From the NCBI GenBank assembly GCA_030698645.1, contig JAUYMV010000622.1:1-9873 (forward strand): a stretch of 9,873 nucleotides of DNA, read 5' to 3'. The notes below the pieces were generated by a model that saw only the letters and a program-made list of their open reading frames with translations, was not told the DNA's origin and did not search any database. Origin of the DNA: Mesorhizobium sp. (lineage in GTDB: Bacteria; Pseudomonadota; Alphaproteobacteria; Rhizobiales; Rhizobiaceae). Positions 1 through 7,248 of the stretch are shown piece after piece (the first letter of the stretch is position 1; every line of letters starts with the position of its first letter). The translations under genes were made by a program, and so were the position numbers.

Positions 1-2
1 CG

Positions 3-965
3 CATCTGATCGTCGGCTACGAGGTGGCGATTCGCGCCGGCATTTCGCTGCATGCGACGGCCAGCGACTACCACACCACCGGCGCCTGGGTGTGCATCGC
101 GGTGGCCGGCATCGGCGCGCGGATGATGGGGCTCGACGAGACGGAGACGCGCGAGGCGCTCGGCATCGCGGAGTATTACGGTCCGCGCAGCCAGATGATG
201 CGCTGCATCGACCATCCGACCATGGTGAAGGACGGCTCCGGCTGGGGCGCGATGACCGGCGTCATGGCGGCGATGCTGGCGAAGGAGGGCTATACGGGCG
301 CGCCGGCGATCAGCGTGGAGGCGGACGAGGTCGGTCCTTTCTGGTCGGATCTCGGCTCGCGCTGGCGCATCAACGAGCAATATTTCAAGGCCTATCCGGT
401 GTGCCGCTGGGCGCAGCCGGCGATGGAGGCGGTGGCGCAACTGCGCCGCGACCACGGCTTTTCGGCCGGCGACATCTCGGCGATCACGGTTCGGACGTTT
501 CGCGAGGCGAGCCGGCTGGCGACCGCGCGGCCCGCCACCACCGACGCGGCGCAGTACAGCCTTCCGTTTCCGGTCGCCGCCCTGCTGGTGCGCGGCAATG
601 TGGGGCCGGCCGAGATCGACGGCGCGGCGCTGTCCGATCCGGAAATATTGCGGCTCTCGACGATGATCGAACCGATCGACGACCCGCGCTATTCGGCGCT
701 GTTTCCGGCGGAGCGCTGGGCGGAGGCGGAGATCGTGCTGGCGGACGGAAGCCGGCTCGTGTCGCAGCCGGCGGTGGCGCGCGGCAGCGCGGAGAATCCG
801 CTGACCGATGCGGAGATCAGCGAGAAATTTCATGGGCTGATGCAGGCGGCCGATCTGGGCGAGCGCGCCCGTCAGATCGAGGAGATGGTCATGACGATCG
901 ACACCGCGCCGAGCCTGGCGCCGCTGCTGGCAGCACTTGCTCGCCCGTCGGGAGCGACGCGGTGA
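3..965 (+). CDS. MmgE/PrpD family protein, 5'-truncated by the window edge
   Basis: This is the C-terminal part of an MmgE/PrpD-family protein; the reading frame is open from base 3 and the true start lies outside the window. The family includes 2-methylcitrate dehydratase, cis-aconitate decarboxylase and iminodisuccinate epimerase, and acts on small di- and tricarboxylic acids in the cytoplasm. Visible family features are the DYHTTG segment (about 66-83), the HPTMVKDGSGWGA segment with a candidate active-site Lys (about 214-252), and the KAYPVCRWAQP segment (about 388-420) that opens the smaller C-terminal domain. Where some relatives have a His in the last segment, this protein has Gln, so the substrate cannot be transferred from characterised members. 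The stop overlaps the start of the MttB-like gene by 4 nt (GTGA), so the two are very probably co-transcribed and translationally coupled. Family call firm; substrate unknown. Confidence 0.9.
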   Translation, partial: HLIVGYEVAIRAGISLHATASDYHTTGAWVCIAVAGIGARMMGLDETETREALGIAEYYGPRSQMMRCIDHPTMVKDGSGWGAMTGVMAAMLAKEGYTGAPAISVEADEVGPFWSDLGSRWRINEQYFKAYPVCRWAQPAMEAVAQLRRDHGFSAGDISAITVRTFREASRLATARPATTDAAQYSLPFPVAALLVRGNVGPAEIDGAALSDPEILRLSTMIEPIDDPRYSALFPAERWAEAEIVLADGSRLVSQPAVARGSAENPLTDAEISEKFHGLMQAADLGERARQIEEMVMTIDTAPSLAPLLAALARPSGATR

Positions 966-2500
966 GCGAGCCGCGCCGCAAGCGGGGCGCCGAGCGCACC
1001 AGCAACCGGGGACCGTCGGCGATCCCGCAATTGCCGCCGGCGCGCGTGCGCAATCCCTATCCGCCGATGCAGCTGCTGTCGGCCGACCAGATCGAGGCGA
1101 TCCACGAGGCGTCGCTGCACATCCTGGAGAATTTCGGGATCGAGGTAATGAGCAGCAAAGCGCTGTCGCTGTTCGAACAGGCGGGCGCCAAGGTCGATCA
1201 CGCGACGCAGACGGTCTGGCTCGATCGCGGGCTGGTCGCGGAGGCGCTGAAGGCCGCGCCGGCGGAATATACGCTCACCCCACGCAATCCGGACCGCACC
1301 GTGCATCTCGGCGGCAACACGCTCAATTTCACACTCGTCGCCGGTCCGCCGAACGTGCACGACATGGAGCGCGGCCGGCGCGCCGGCAATATCGGCGACT
1401 ATGCGGACTTCATCCGGCTGGCGCAGCATTTCAACTGCATCACCATGATCGGCAACCAGGTCTGCGCGCCGGTGGAGCTGCCGGCCAACAACCGGCATCT
1501 CGACACGTATCGCGCGAACCTGACGCTGTCGGACAAGAGCTTTCACTGTTCGGCAATTGGCGCGGGCAGGGCGCTGGACGGGATCGAGATGATGGCGATC
1601 AGCCGGGGGCTGACGCTCGACCAGATGCGCGACGATCCGGGCGTGACGACGATCATCTCGGTCAACAGCCCGCGCCGCTTCGACGACATGATGTCGGATG
1701 GGCTGATCGCCATGGCGGAACACGGCCAGTCGGTGGCGATCACGCCGTTCACGCTGATGGGGGCGATGAGCCCGGTGACGCTGGCGGGAGCGCTGGCGCA
1801 GCAGAACGCCGAGGCGCTGTTCGGCATCGTGCTGACGCAGCTGGTGCGGCCGGGGGCGCCGGTGATGTACGGCGCCTTCACGTCGAATGTCGACATGCGT
1901 TCCGGGGCGCCGGCTTTCGGCACGCCGGAAAACACCAAGGCGAACATCGCGTCGGGGCAGCTGGCGCGGCGCTACAACCTGCCCTACCGCACGACGCCCG
2001 GCTCGGCCTCGAACGCGGCGGATGCGCAGGGCGCCTACGAGACGTCGATGGCGCTCTGGGGCGCGGTGCTCGGGCACGGCAATCTTGTCTACCACGCCGC
2101 CGGCTGGCAGGAGGGCGGACTGACCGCGTCGTTCGAAAAATTCATCATCGACGTCGAACTGATCCAGCACATGATGGAGTTTCTGAAGCCGATCGAGGTG
2201 AACGAGGGGGAGCTTGCGCTCGACGCGCTCGGCCGCGTGCCGACCGGCGGGCACTTCTTCGGCGATGCGCATACGCTGGAGCGGTATTCGACGGCGTTCT
2301 ACCAGCCGATGCTGTCGAACTGGCAGAACTACGAGGCGTGGGTCGAGGCGGGGAGCCTCGACGCCACCGCGCGGGCGACGAAGGTGTGGAAGAAGGCGCT
2401 TGAGGAGTATGAGGAGCCGGTGCTGGAGCCGGACAGGCTGGAGGCGCTGGACGCGTATGTGGCGAAACGGAAGGAAGCGATCGGGAGCGGGGAGCCGTGA
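962..2500 (+). CDS. Trimethylamine methyltransferase (MttB) superfamily protein, non-pyrrolysine type
   Basis: A 512-residue protein of the MttB superfamily. Archaeal MttB passes a methyl group from trimethylamine to a corrinoid protein and needs pyrrolysine read from an in-frame UAG. This reading frame has no internal UAG, so it belongs to the non-Pyl bacterial group, one characterised member of which (MtgB) demethylates glycine betaine. The N-terminus is typical: a basic tail, then QLPPARVRNPYPP and LSADQIEAIHEASLHIL (about residues 25-57). The barrel body contains SDKSFHCSAIGAG (from about residue 188) and TTPGSASNAADAQGAYE (from about residue 345). The GTG start at 962 is chosen because it keeps that conserved N-terminus and has GGGAG at 950-954, 7 nt upstream; an open extension to 92 merely shadows the preceding gene. 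The downstream flavoprotein with GcvT domains suggests a shared N-methyl-compound pathway, but no corrinoid protein is in the window. Exact methyl donor unknown. Confidence 0.9.
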   Translation: MSEPRRKRGAERTSNRGPSAIPQLPPARVRNPYPPMQLLSADQIEAIHEASLHILENFGIEVMSSKALSLFEQAGAKVDHATQTVWLDRGLVAEALKAAPAEYTLTPRNPDRTVHLGGNTLNFTLVAGPPNVHDMERGRRAGNIGDYADFIRLAQHFNCITMIGNQVCAPVELPANNRHLDTYRANLTLSDKSFHCSAIGAGRALDGIEMMAISRGLTLDQMRDDPGVTTIISVNSPRRFDDMMSDGLIAMAEHGQSVAITPFTLMGAMSPVTLAGALAQQNAEALFGIVLTQLVRPGAPVMYGAFTSNVDMRSGAPAFGTPENTKANIASGQLARRYNLPYRTTPGSASNAADAQGAYETSMALWGAVLGHGNLVYHAAGWQEGGLTASFEKFIIDVELIQHMMEFLKPIEVNEGELALDALGRVPTGGHFFGDAHTLERYSTAFYQPMLSNWQNYEAWVEAGSLDATARATKVWKKALEEYEEPVLEPDRLEALDAYVAKRKEAIGSGEP

Positions 2501-2545
2501 GGGACCCACTTCGCCGTCACGCGTTCTGTCGCTCCGCCGGTGGGC

Positions 2546-2658
2546 GTCATTCTCGGGCTTGTCCCGAGAATCTGCTGTCGTGGCAAATTGGGGGCCACGG
2601 TGGCCCCGAAGGCCACCTTGCGACCGCAGTAGATCCTCGGGACAAGCCCGAGGATGAC
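2546..2658. repeat. Palindromic mosaic repeat (three hairpins) between the MttB-like and flavoprotein genes
   Basis: The outer arms are inverted copies of one module: 2546-2577 against 2627-2658 match at 29 of 32 positions. Each arm is itself a hairpin: TTCTCGGG (2550-2557) with CCCGAGAA (2563-2570), loop CTTGT; and ATCCTCGGG (2633-2641) with CCCGAGGAT (2647-2655), loop ACAAG. Between them GGTGGCC (2599-2605) pairs with GGCCACC (2611-2617). This architecture resembles the rhizobial intergenic mosaic elements (RIME-like). The class is recognised from memory and copy number was not tested. It occupies most of the 255-nt gap before the flavoprotein start and could fold in mRNA to attenuate or protect the transcript. 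No T-tract follows, so it is not a classical terminator. Confidence 0.8.
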
Positions 2659-2755
2659 GGCGCTGATGTTTCGCGCCGTCCTCACACAATGATTCAGCTC
2701 CCTCCCACTCCGATTCCCCGTTCCCTCCCAACGCACTGAACTCAAAGAGCATCTC

Positions 2756-5434
2756 ATGAAATCGCATGCAAAGGTCGTGGTCATCGGAGGCGGGGTGGTT
2801 GGCGCTTCGGTGCTGTTTCATCTGGCCAAGTTCGGCTGGACGGACGTCGTGCTGGTGGAGCGCGACGAGCTGACGAGCGGGTCGACCTGGCATGCGGCCG
2901 GCGGCATGCACACGATCAATGGCGACCCGAACGTCGCCAAGCTGCAGAAATACACGATCGAACTCTACAAGGAGATCGAGGAACTGTCCGGCCAGGCGAC
3001 CGGCGTGCACATCACCGGCGGCGTGCTCCTGGCGGCGACGGAGGCGCGCATGGACTGGCTGCGCGGGGTGGTGGCCAAGGGGCGCTATCTCGGGCTGGAC
3101 CTCGAGGAAATCTCGGCCGAGGAGGCGCATCATCTGATGCCGCTGCTCGACCCGTCGCAGTTCGTCGGCGCGGTGCGCAACTCCGAGGACGGGCATCTCG
3201 ATCCGTCCGGGGTGACGCATGCCTATGCGAAGGCCGCGCGGAAACTGGGGGCGGAGATCGAGCGCTTCACCAAGGTCGAGGACATCGTGCGCCGGCCGGA
3301 CGGCAATTGGCGCGTCATCACCAACAAGGGCGAGGTGATCGCCGAGCATGTGGTCAACTGCGGCGGGCTGTGGGCGCGCGAGGTCGGGCGGATGGTGGGA
3401 CTCGAACTGCCGATCCTCGCCATGGAGCACATGTATCTGATCACCGAGGACATGCCGGAGGTGGCGGAGGTCAACCGCACCACCGGCAAGGAGGTGATCC
3501 ACGCGGTCGATTTCGACGGCGAGCTCTATCTGCGCCAGGAGCGCGGCGGCATGCTGATGGGCACCTACGAGAAAGCCAACAAGCCATGGTCGGAATTTTC
3601 CACGCCGTGGAACTTCGGGCACGAGCTGCTGGAGCCCGACATCGACCGGATCGCGCCGTCGCTGGAGGTCGGGTTCCGGCATTTCCCGGCCTTCCAGAAG
3701 ACGGGGATAAAACAGATCATCAACGGGCCGTTCACGTTTGCGCCGGACGGCAACCCGCTGGTCGGGCCGGTGCGCGGGATGCCGGGGATGTGGGTCGCCT
3801 GCGGCGTCATGGCGGGGTTTTCCCAGGGCGGCGGCGTCGGGCTGGCGCTTTCGCAATGGATGATCAATGGCGATCCCGGCGCCGACATCTGGGCGATGGA
3901 TGTGGCGCGCTATGGCGGCTGGGCGTCGATGGCCTATACCAACGCCAAGGTGCGCGAGAACTACTCGCGCCGCTTCTCGATCCGCTTCCCGAACGAGGAA
4001 CTGCCGGCCGGGCGGCCGCTGAAGACGACGCCCGTCTACGATCTGCTGTCGGCGCGCGGCGCGCAGTGGGGGGGGGCATTCGGGCTGGAAGTGCCGCTGT
4101 GGTTTGCGCCGGTGGGCGTCAAGGACGAGTTCTCGTGGCGGCGGTCGAGCGATTTCGACCATGTGGCGAGCGAAGTGCAGACGGTGCGCGGCGGGGTCGG
4201 GCTGTCGGAGATTTCGGTGTTTGCCAAGTATCGCGTGACGGGCCCCGGCGCGGCGGCGTGGCTGGACCGGATGCTCGCCTGCGCGCTGCCGAAGCCCGGG
4301 CGGATGACGCTGGCGCCGATGCTGAAGGAGGACGGGAAGATCATCGGGGATTTCACGCTGGCGAATCTGGGGGTGCTTTCGAAACCGGGTGCGCTTTACG
4401 ATTCACCCCCACCCGCCAAAGATGCGCTTTTTGAATCACCCCCACCCCTTACCTTGCCGGGGCGAGCCACGGGTCTCGCCCGTCCTTCGGACCCCCTCAG
4501 GGGGGAGGGGGGCGCCGGCGTCTCAGAATCCACCTCCCCCTTGAGGGGAGAGGTAAGGGGTGGGGGTAGTGCCAGCTCCGACGGTGGTCGTAGTGCCGCC
4601 CCTGACGGTAGCGATGCTGAAGGCACCAGCACCGAATGGATGATCTTCGGCTCGGGCGTCGCGGAAGAATATCACATGCGCTGGTTCGAGCAGCATCTGC
4701 CGGAAGACGGCTCGGTCAGGGTCGAGGCGCTGGGGTCGGGGATGACGGGGCTCTCCATCGCCGGTCCGCTGGCGCGAAAAGTGCTGGAGAAGGTGACGCG
4801 GCTCGACGTGTCGGCCGAGGCGTTCCGCTTCATGGACATCCGAAAGGCGGACATCGGCATGGCGCCCTGCCTGATCGGGCGCGTCAGCTACACCGGCGAT
4901 CTCGGCTACGAGTTGTGGATCGCACCGGAATACCAGCGCGCCGTCTATCACACGCTGATGGCGGCGGGCGAGGAATTCGGCATCGGCCTGTTCGGCTCAC
5001 GCGCGCTGAATTCCCTGCGACTGGAGAAGGGCTACGGCTCGTGGGCGCGGGAATACCGGCCGGGCTATGGGCCGGTCGAGGCCGGGCTCGACCGCTTCGT
5101 CGCCTGGAACAAGCCGGCCGACTTCATCGGCAAGGCGGGGGCGGCGGCGGAGAAGGCGAATGGCGGCAAGCTCCGGCTCCGCACCTTCATCGTCGACACG
5201 ACGGACGCCGACGTCATCGGCGACGAGCCGGTCTGGCACGCGGGCAAGGTGGTCGGCTGGGTGACCTCGGGCGGCTATGCACATGGGGCAAAGTGCTCGG
5301 TGGCGCTGGGCTATGTGCCGGTGGCCGTAGCCGGGGAGACCAGCTTCGAGATCGAGATTCTGGGGAAGCGCCATGCCGCAACGCGGCAGGCGGCGCCGCT
5401 GTTCGACGCGGATCAGAAGCGGATGCGAGGGTAG
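2756..5434 (+). CDS. Dimethylglycine/sarcosine dehydrogenase-like FAD oxidoreductase with GcvT domains, carrying an in-frame repeat insertion
   Basis: An 892-residue flavoprotein of the dimethylglycine/sarcosine dehydrogenase family. The family oxidatively demethylates N-methylated glycine-type substrates and passes the one-carbon unit to tetrahydrofolate. Domains in order: an FAD-binding Rossmann/DAO domain with VVVIGGGVVGAS (residues 7-18) and GSTWHAAGG (42-50), whose His46 matches the residue that binds FAD covalently in dimethylglycine dehydrogenases; a linker domain around residues 375-455; a GcvT folate-binding domain from about 455; and a GcvT C-terminal domain ending near 890. GYELW (about 717-721) and SLRLEKGYGSW (about 753-763) are typical GcvT-part motifs. 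The ATG at 2756 has a modest AAAGAG at 2744-2749. The protein is longer than the roughly 810-830 residues I expect, and the excess is explained by about 87 foreign residues between Gly539 and Glu627 encoded by repeat DNA. Frame is kept, so the gene may still be functional. Exact substrate unknown. Confidence 0.9.
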   Translation: MKSHAKVVVIGGGVVGASVLFHLAKFGWTDVVLVERDELTSGSTWHAAGGMHTINGDPNVAKLQKYTIELYKEIEELSGQATGVHITGGVLLAATEARMDWLRGVVAKGRYLGLDLEEISAEEAHHLMPLLDPSQFVGAVRNSEDGHLDPSGVTHAYAKAARKLGAEIERFTKVEDIVRRPDGNWRVITNKGEVIAEHVVNCGGLWAREVGRMVGLELPILAMEHMYLITEDMPEVAEVNRTTGKEVIHAVDFDGELYLRQERGGMLMGTYEKANKPWSEFSTPWNFGHELLEPDIDRIAPSLEVGFRHFPAFQKTGIKQIINGPFTFAPDGNPLVGPVRGMPGMWVACGVMAGFSQGGGVGLALSQWMINGDPGADIWAMDVARYGGWASMAYTNAKVRENYSRRFSIRFPNEELPAGRPLKTTPVYDLLSARGAQWGGAFGLEVPLWFAPVGVKDEFSWRRSSDFDHVASEVQTVRGGVGLSEISVFAKYRVTGPGAAAWLDRMLACALPKPGRMTLAPMLKEDGKIIGDFTLANLGVLSKPGALYDSPPPAKDALFESPPPLTLPGRATGLARPSDPLRGEGGAGVSESTSPLRGEVRGGGSASSDGGRSAAPDGSDAEGTSTEWMIFGSGVAEEYHMRWFEQHLPEDGSVRVEALGSGMTGLSIAGPLARKVLEKVTRLDVSAEAFRFMDIRKADIGMAPCLIGRVSYTGDLGYELWIAPEYQRAVYHTLMAAGEEFGIGLFGSRALNSLRLEKGYGSWAREYRPGYGPVEAGLDRFVAWNKPADFIGKAGAAAEKANGGKLRLRTFIVDTTDADVIGDEPVWHAGKVVGWVTSGGYAHGAKCSVALGYVPVAVAGETSFEIEILGKRHAATRQAAPLFDADQKRMRG
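4391..4456 (+). repeat. Two-copy 33-nt tandem repeat inside the flavoprotein gene
   Basis: A unit beginning GCGCTTT at 4391 is repeated with divergence at 4424, a period of 33 nt or exactly 11 codons. The encoded repeats are ALYDSPPPAKD followed by ALFESPPPLTL. The repeat sits at the left edge of the foreign segment in the GcvT part of the gene and shares the ATTCACCCCCACCC-like tract that also begins the left arm of the palindromic element. It may record a duplication made when the element inserted. Confidence 0.75.
4438..4567. repeat. Palindromic repeat element inserted in frame within the flavoprotein coding sequence
   Basis: The outer arms form a perfect 17-bp inverted repeat: ACCCCCACCCCTTACCT at 4438-4454 and its reverse complement at 4551-4567. 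Inside are a short hairpin around 4492-4506 (CCCCCTC/GGGGGG-type) and CTCCCC (4534-4539) with GGGGAG (4545-4550). Such C/G-rich palindromes are normally intergenic in rhizobial genomes. Here the element is read through in one frame with no stop, giving Pro-, Gly-, Ser- and Arg-rich residues, followed by a Ser/Gly/Asp/Ala-rich linker up to about 4632. Confidence 0.8.
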
Positions 5435-5449
5435 GGCGCGACGCTGGCG

Positions 5450-5482
5450 TCCCCTCTCTCCGTCGTTCACGGGGAGAGGGGA
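5450..5482. terminator. Strong hairpin after the flavoprotein gene; possible terminator or small repeat
   Basis: Arms 5450-5463 and 5469-5482 pair over 14 positions with one G-U wobble in RNA, closing a 5-nt loop (CGTTC). It starts 15 nt after the flavoprotein stop codon, which suits a transcript end. No T-run follows, so it is at best an incomplete intrinsic terminator. It also resembles the CCCCTCTCC...GGGGAGAGGGG palindromes dispersed in rhizobial genomes. The fold is certain; the role is inferred. Confidence 0.5.
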
Positions 5483-5530
5483 GCTTATCGCGACCTATCC
5501 GCAACACTCCGTCCCAAACCGTTCGCGGTA

Positions 5531-5580
5531 TTAACACTCTGTTTGCCATTTTTGCCGGATCCTTCACCATCCGTCTTAAC
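5531..5580 (+). promoter_or_regulatory. AT-rich leader upstream of the small exported protein; weak CtrA-like TTAA motifs
   Basis: The stretch upstream of the 5604 start is locally AT richer than its surroundings. It contains TTAACA at 5531 and TTAACG at 5576, and TTAACACTCTGTTTG (5531-5545) loosely resembles the alphaproteobacterial CtrA site TTAA-N7-TTAA, but its second half is TTTG rather than TTAA. It very likely holds the promoter of the small gene, but I cannot assign -35 and -10 boxes with confidence. Confidence 0.25.
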
Positions 5581-5603
5581 GGCTCAAAAAAGGAGCAGGG
5601 GAC

Positions 5604-5939
5604 ATGGTGGGATTTGTACTGGCTGCCCTCGGGATCGCCGCGGGTCTTTCGCTCTCCGAACCGGCCGAGGGACGCGTCCTGACCGAGACGGCCAAGCTGA
5701 GCGATGCGATCGCGCTGACCCGGGCGTGTCCGTCCCTGCGGATTGACCAGAACTCGGTGGCGATGACGCTGGCGCGCGCCGGGGTCAATCTGAAGCCGAT
5801 CATGCCGGAGGTCGCCCGCCAGAGCGAGGCGATGGCGCTGCGCTATCTGACGCTCGACCGCAAACAGGCCTGCGCGCTCGGCCGGAAGCTCTACGGCGCG
5901 TCGGGCGTCAGCGCGGCGGGGTTCCTGGCCGAACGCTAA
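5604..5939 (+). CDS. Small hypothetical protein, probably exported
   Basis: A 111-residue protein that I do not recognise. The start is well supported: AGGAG at 5591-5595 lies 8 nt before the ATG. The first 18 or so residues are hydrophobic (VGFVLAALGIAAGLSLS) and look like a signal peptide or membrane anchor, though a positively charged N-terminal region is missing, so export is probable rather than certain. The remainder is mostly helical in character and contains only two cysteines, Cys42 (in ACPSL) and Cys90 (in QACAL), which could form a disulfide in the periplasm. It appears to be a single-gene transcript: a hairpin separates it from the upstream flavoprotein gene, and a palindromic repeat starts at its stop codon. 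No enzymatic motif is visible. Confidence 0.7.
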   Translation: MVGFVLAALGIAAGLSLSEPAEGRVLTETAKLSDAIALTRACPSLRIDQNSVAMTLARAGVNLKPIMPEVARQSEAMALRYLTLDRKQACALGRKLYGASGVSAAGFLAER

Positions 5940-6042
5940 AGCGTGTCGCGATCTTTCAGATTCGCACCGTACGCTTCAGGGCCTTGTTTTATCGCATGTC
6001 TTTATCCCGAAACCGGTTCCCACTTTCGGGAGACATGCTCTA
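5939..6042. repeat. Interspersed palindromic repeat filling the gap between two convergent genes
   Basis: Two hairpins are visible. In the first, AAGCGT (5939-5944) pairs with ACGCTT (5971-5976), with an inner ATCT/AGAT stem (5951-5961). In the second, GCATGTCT (5994-6001) and CCCGAAA (6006-6012) pair with AGACATGC (6031-6038) and TTTCGGG (6024-6030), with a 4-nt bulge. I recognise this as a common dispersed repeat of Rhizobiales from memory; copy number was not tested. Its edges overlap the TAA of the + strand gene and the TAG of the - strand gene, so it may also act as a bidirectional terminator. Confidence 0.8.
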
Positions 6043-7248
6043 GGCGGAAATCCGCGCCAGCGCGGCCAGCGCCGGCGCCAGATCGCCGGACGGCATGATC
6101 TCGACGCGCTCCAGGCCGAGCCAGTCGGCCATCAGGCGCAGCTCGGCCATCAGTTCGCCGGCGGTCTCCGGCGGCGCGCCTCTTTCGGCATAAGCTGCCT
6201 GGACGCGCAGGATCGAGGCGGCGCGGTCGGCCTTGAGATCGACGCGGGCGACGATCGCTTCGCCGAGCAGGAAGGGCATGACGTAGTAGCCATGCACGCG
6301 CTTTTCGGCGGGCGTGTAGATCTCGATTCGGTAGCGGAAATCGAACAGGCGCTCGGCCCGCGCGCGCTCCCAGACGAGGGGGTCAAAAGGGGCGAGCAGC
6401 GCGCGCGCCTCGACGCGTCGGGGGAATTTCGCCGTCGGTGCGAGGTAGGCCTGGTGCGTCCAGCCGGCGACCTGGACCGGCATCAGGTCGCCGGCTTCGA
6501 CCAGTTCGGCGAGGCGCTCCCTGAAGCCTTCGGCCGGCAGGCGGAAATAGTCGCGCAGGTCGGCGCTCGTGGCAATGCCGAGCGCGCGCGCGGCGCGGCG
6601 GATCAGTTCGCGATGCGCCTCGGCCTCGTCGGGCACGGGGAGGGCGCGGATCGCGGCCGGGATGACGCGCTCGGGCAGGTCGTAGACGCGCTCGAAGCTC
6701 GGCCGCCTCGTCGAAGCGGTGATGCGGCCGGCCCAGAACAGCCATTCCAGCGCATGCTTGGCGTCGCTCCAGCCCCACCAGCCGCCCTGGCCGCGCTCGC
6801 CCTCGATATCGGAGGCGGCGAGCCCGCCGTCGCGTTCGATGCGCGCCTGGATATCGGCGATCAGGTCGCCACGCTCGCGGCCGAATTCGGCGAGTCGGCC
6901 GTAGATGTTCTCGTGGCGCTCGGCGCGCCGCATGCGCCATTGCCAGAGCGGCCAGGCGTCGAGCGGCAGGTAGGAGGCTTCGTGCGCCCAGTATTCGAAC
7001 ATGGCGCGGGGCCTGGCATAGGCGCCGGCTTCGAGAAGCGACGGAGGATAGGCGCCGAGGCGGGAGAACAGCGGCATGTAGTGCGCGCGCACGATGACGC
7101 TGACCGAGTCGATCTGGAACAGGCCGAGCCGGTCGAGCACCCGGTTCAGATGGCGGCGCGTGACCGGTCCGTCGGGCCGCCTTTCGGCGAAGCCCTGGGC
7201 GGCGAGCGCGACGCGGCGGGCCGTGGCAAGCGACAGTTTCTCGCGCAT
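6040..7248 (-). CDS. Winged-helix DNA glycosylase of the YcaQ/AlkX (HTH_42) family
   Basis: A 402-residue protein of the HTH_42 family, which includes AlkZ and YcaQ (AlkX), cytoplasmic DNA glycosylases that unhook interstrand crosslinks and remove bulky N-alkyl adducts. Family motifs are clear: LGLFQIDSVSVIVRAHY (residues 41-57) and FEYWAHEASYLPLDAWPLW (84-102). The catalytic-loop motif here is Gln45-Ile-Asp47, the Q-x-D form I associate with YcaQ/AlkX rather than the Q-x-Q form of AlkZ. The ATG at 7246-7248 begins the family-like MREKLSLATARRVAL; an open extension to 7536 overlaps the sigma factor gene and does not look like protein of this family. The ribosome site is weak. It lies 151 nt downstream of the sigma factor gene, so operon membership is uncertain. 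Its stop codon falls in the edge of the palindromic repeat. Family call firm; lesion range inferred. Confidence 0.88.
   Translation of the reverse strand: MREKLSLATARRVALAAQGFAERRPDGPVTRRHLNRVLDRLGLFQIDSVSVIVRAHYMPLFSRLGAYPPSLLEAGAYARPRAMFEYWAHEASYLPLDAWPLWQWRMRRAERHENIYGRLAEFGRERGDLIADIQARIERDGGLAASDIEGERGQGGWWGWSDAKHALEWLFWAGRITASTRRPSFERVYDLPERVIPAAIRALPVPDEAEAHRELIRRAARALGIATSADLRDYFRLPAEGFRERLAELVEAGDLMPVQVAGWTHQAYLAPTAKFPRRVEARALLAPFDPLVWERARAERLFDFRYRIEIYTPAEKRVHGYYVMPFLLGEAIVARVDLKADRAASILRVQAAYAERGAPPETAGELMAELRLMADWLGLERVEIMPSGDLAPALAALARISA

Noticed and set aside
962..2500. Pyrrolysine coding in the MttB-like gene
   Set aside because: There is no in-frame UAG within the coding region, so this is a non-Pyl member.
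2497..2739. A short + strand frame between the MttB-like and flavoprotein genes
   Set aside because: Almost all of it is the palindromic mosaic repeat, and its peptide is simply the translation of that repeat.
4068..4076. Run of nine G in the flavoprotein gene as a phase-variable tract
   Set aside because: The conserved protein reads straight through it in frame (AQWGGAF). A single G9 tract in GC-rich DNA is weak evidence for switching, though it is a likely site for sequencing error.
872..4162. A very long open frame on the - strand opposite the methyltransferase and flavoprotein genes
   Set aside because: It is antisense to two well-recognised genes, is dominated by Arg, His, Pro and Ala, and shows no domain. 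Long open antisense frames are expected in GC-rich DNA.
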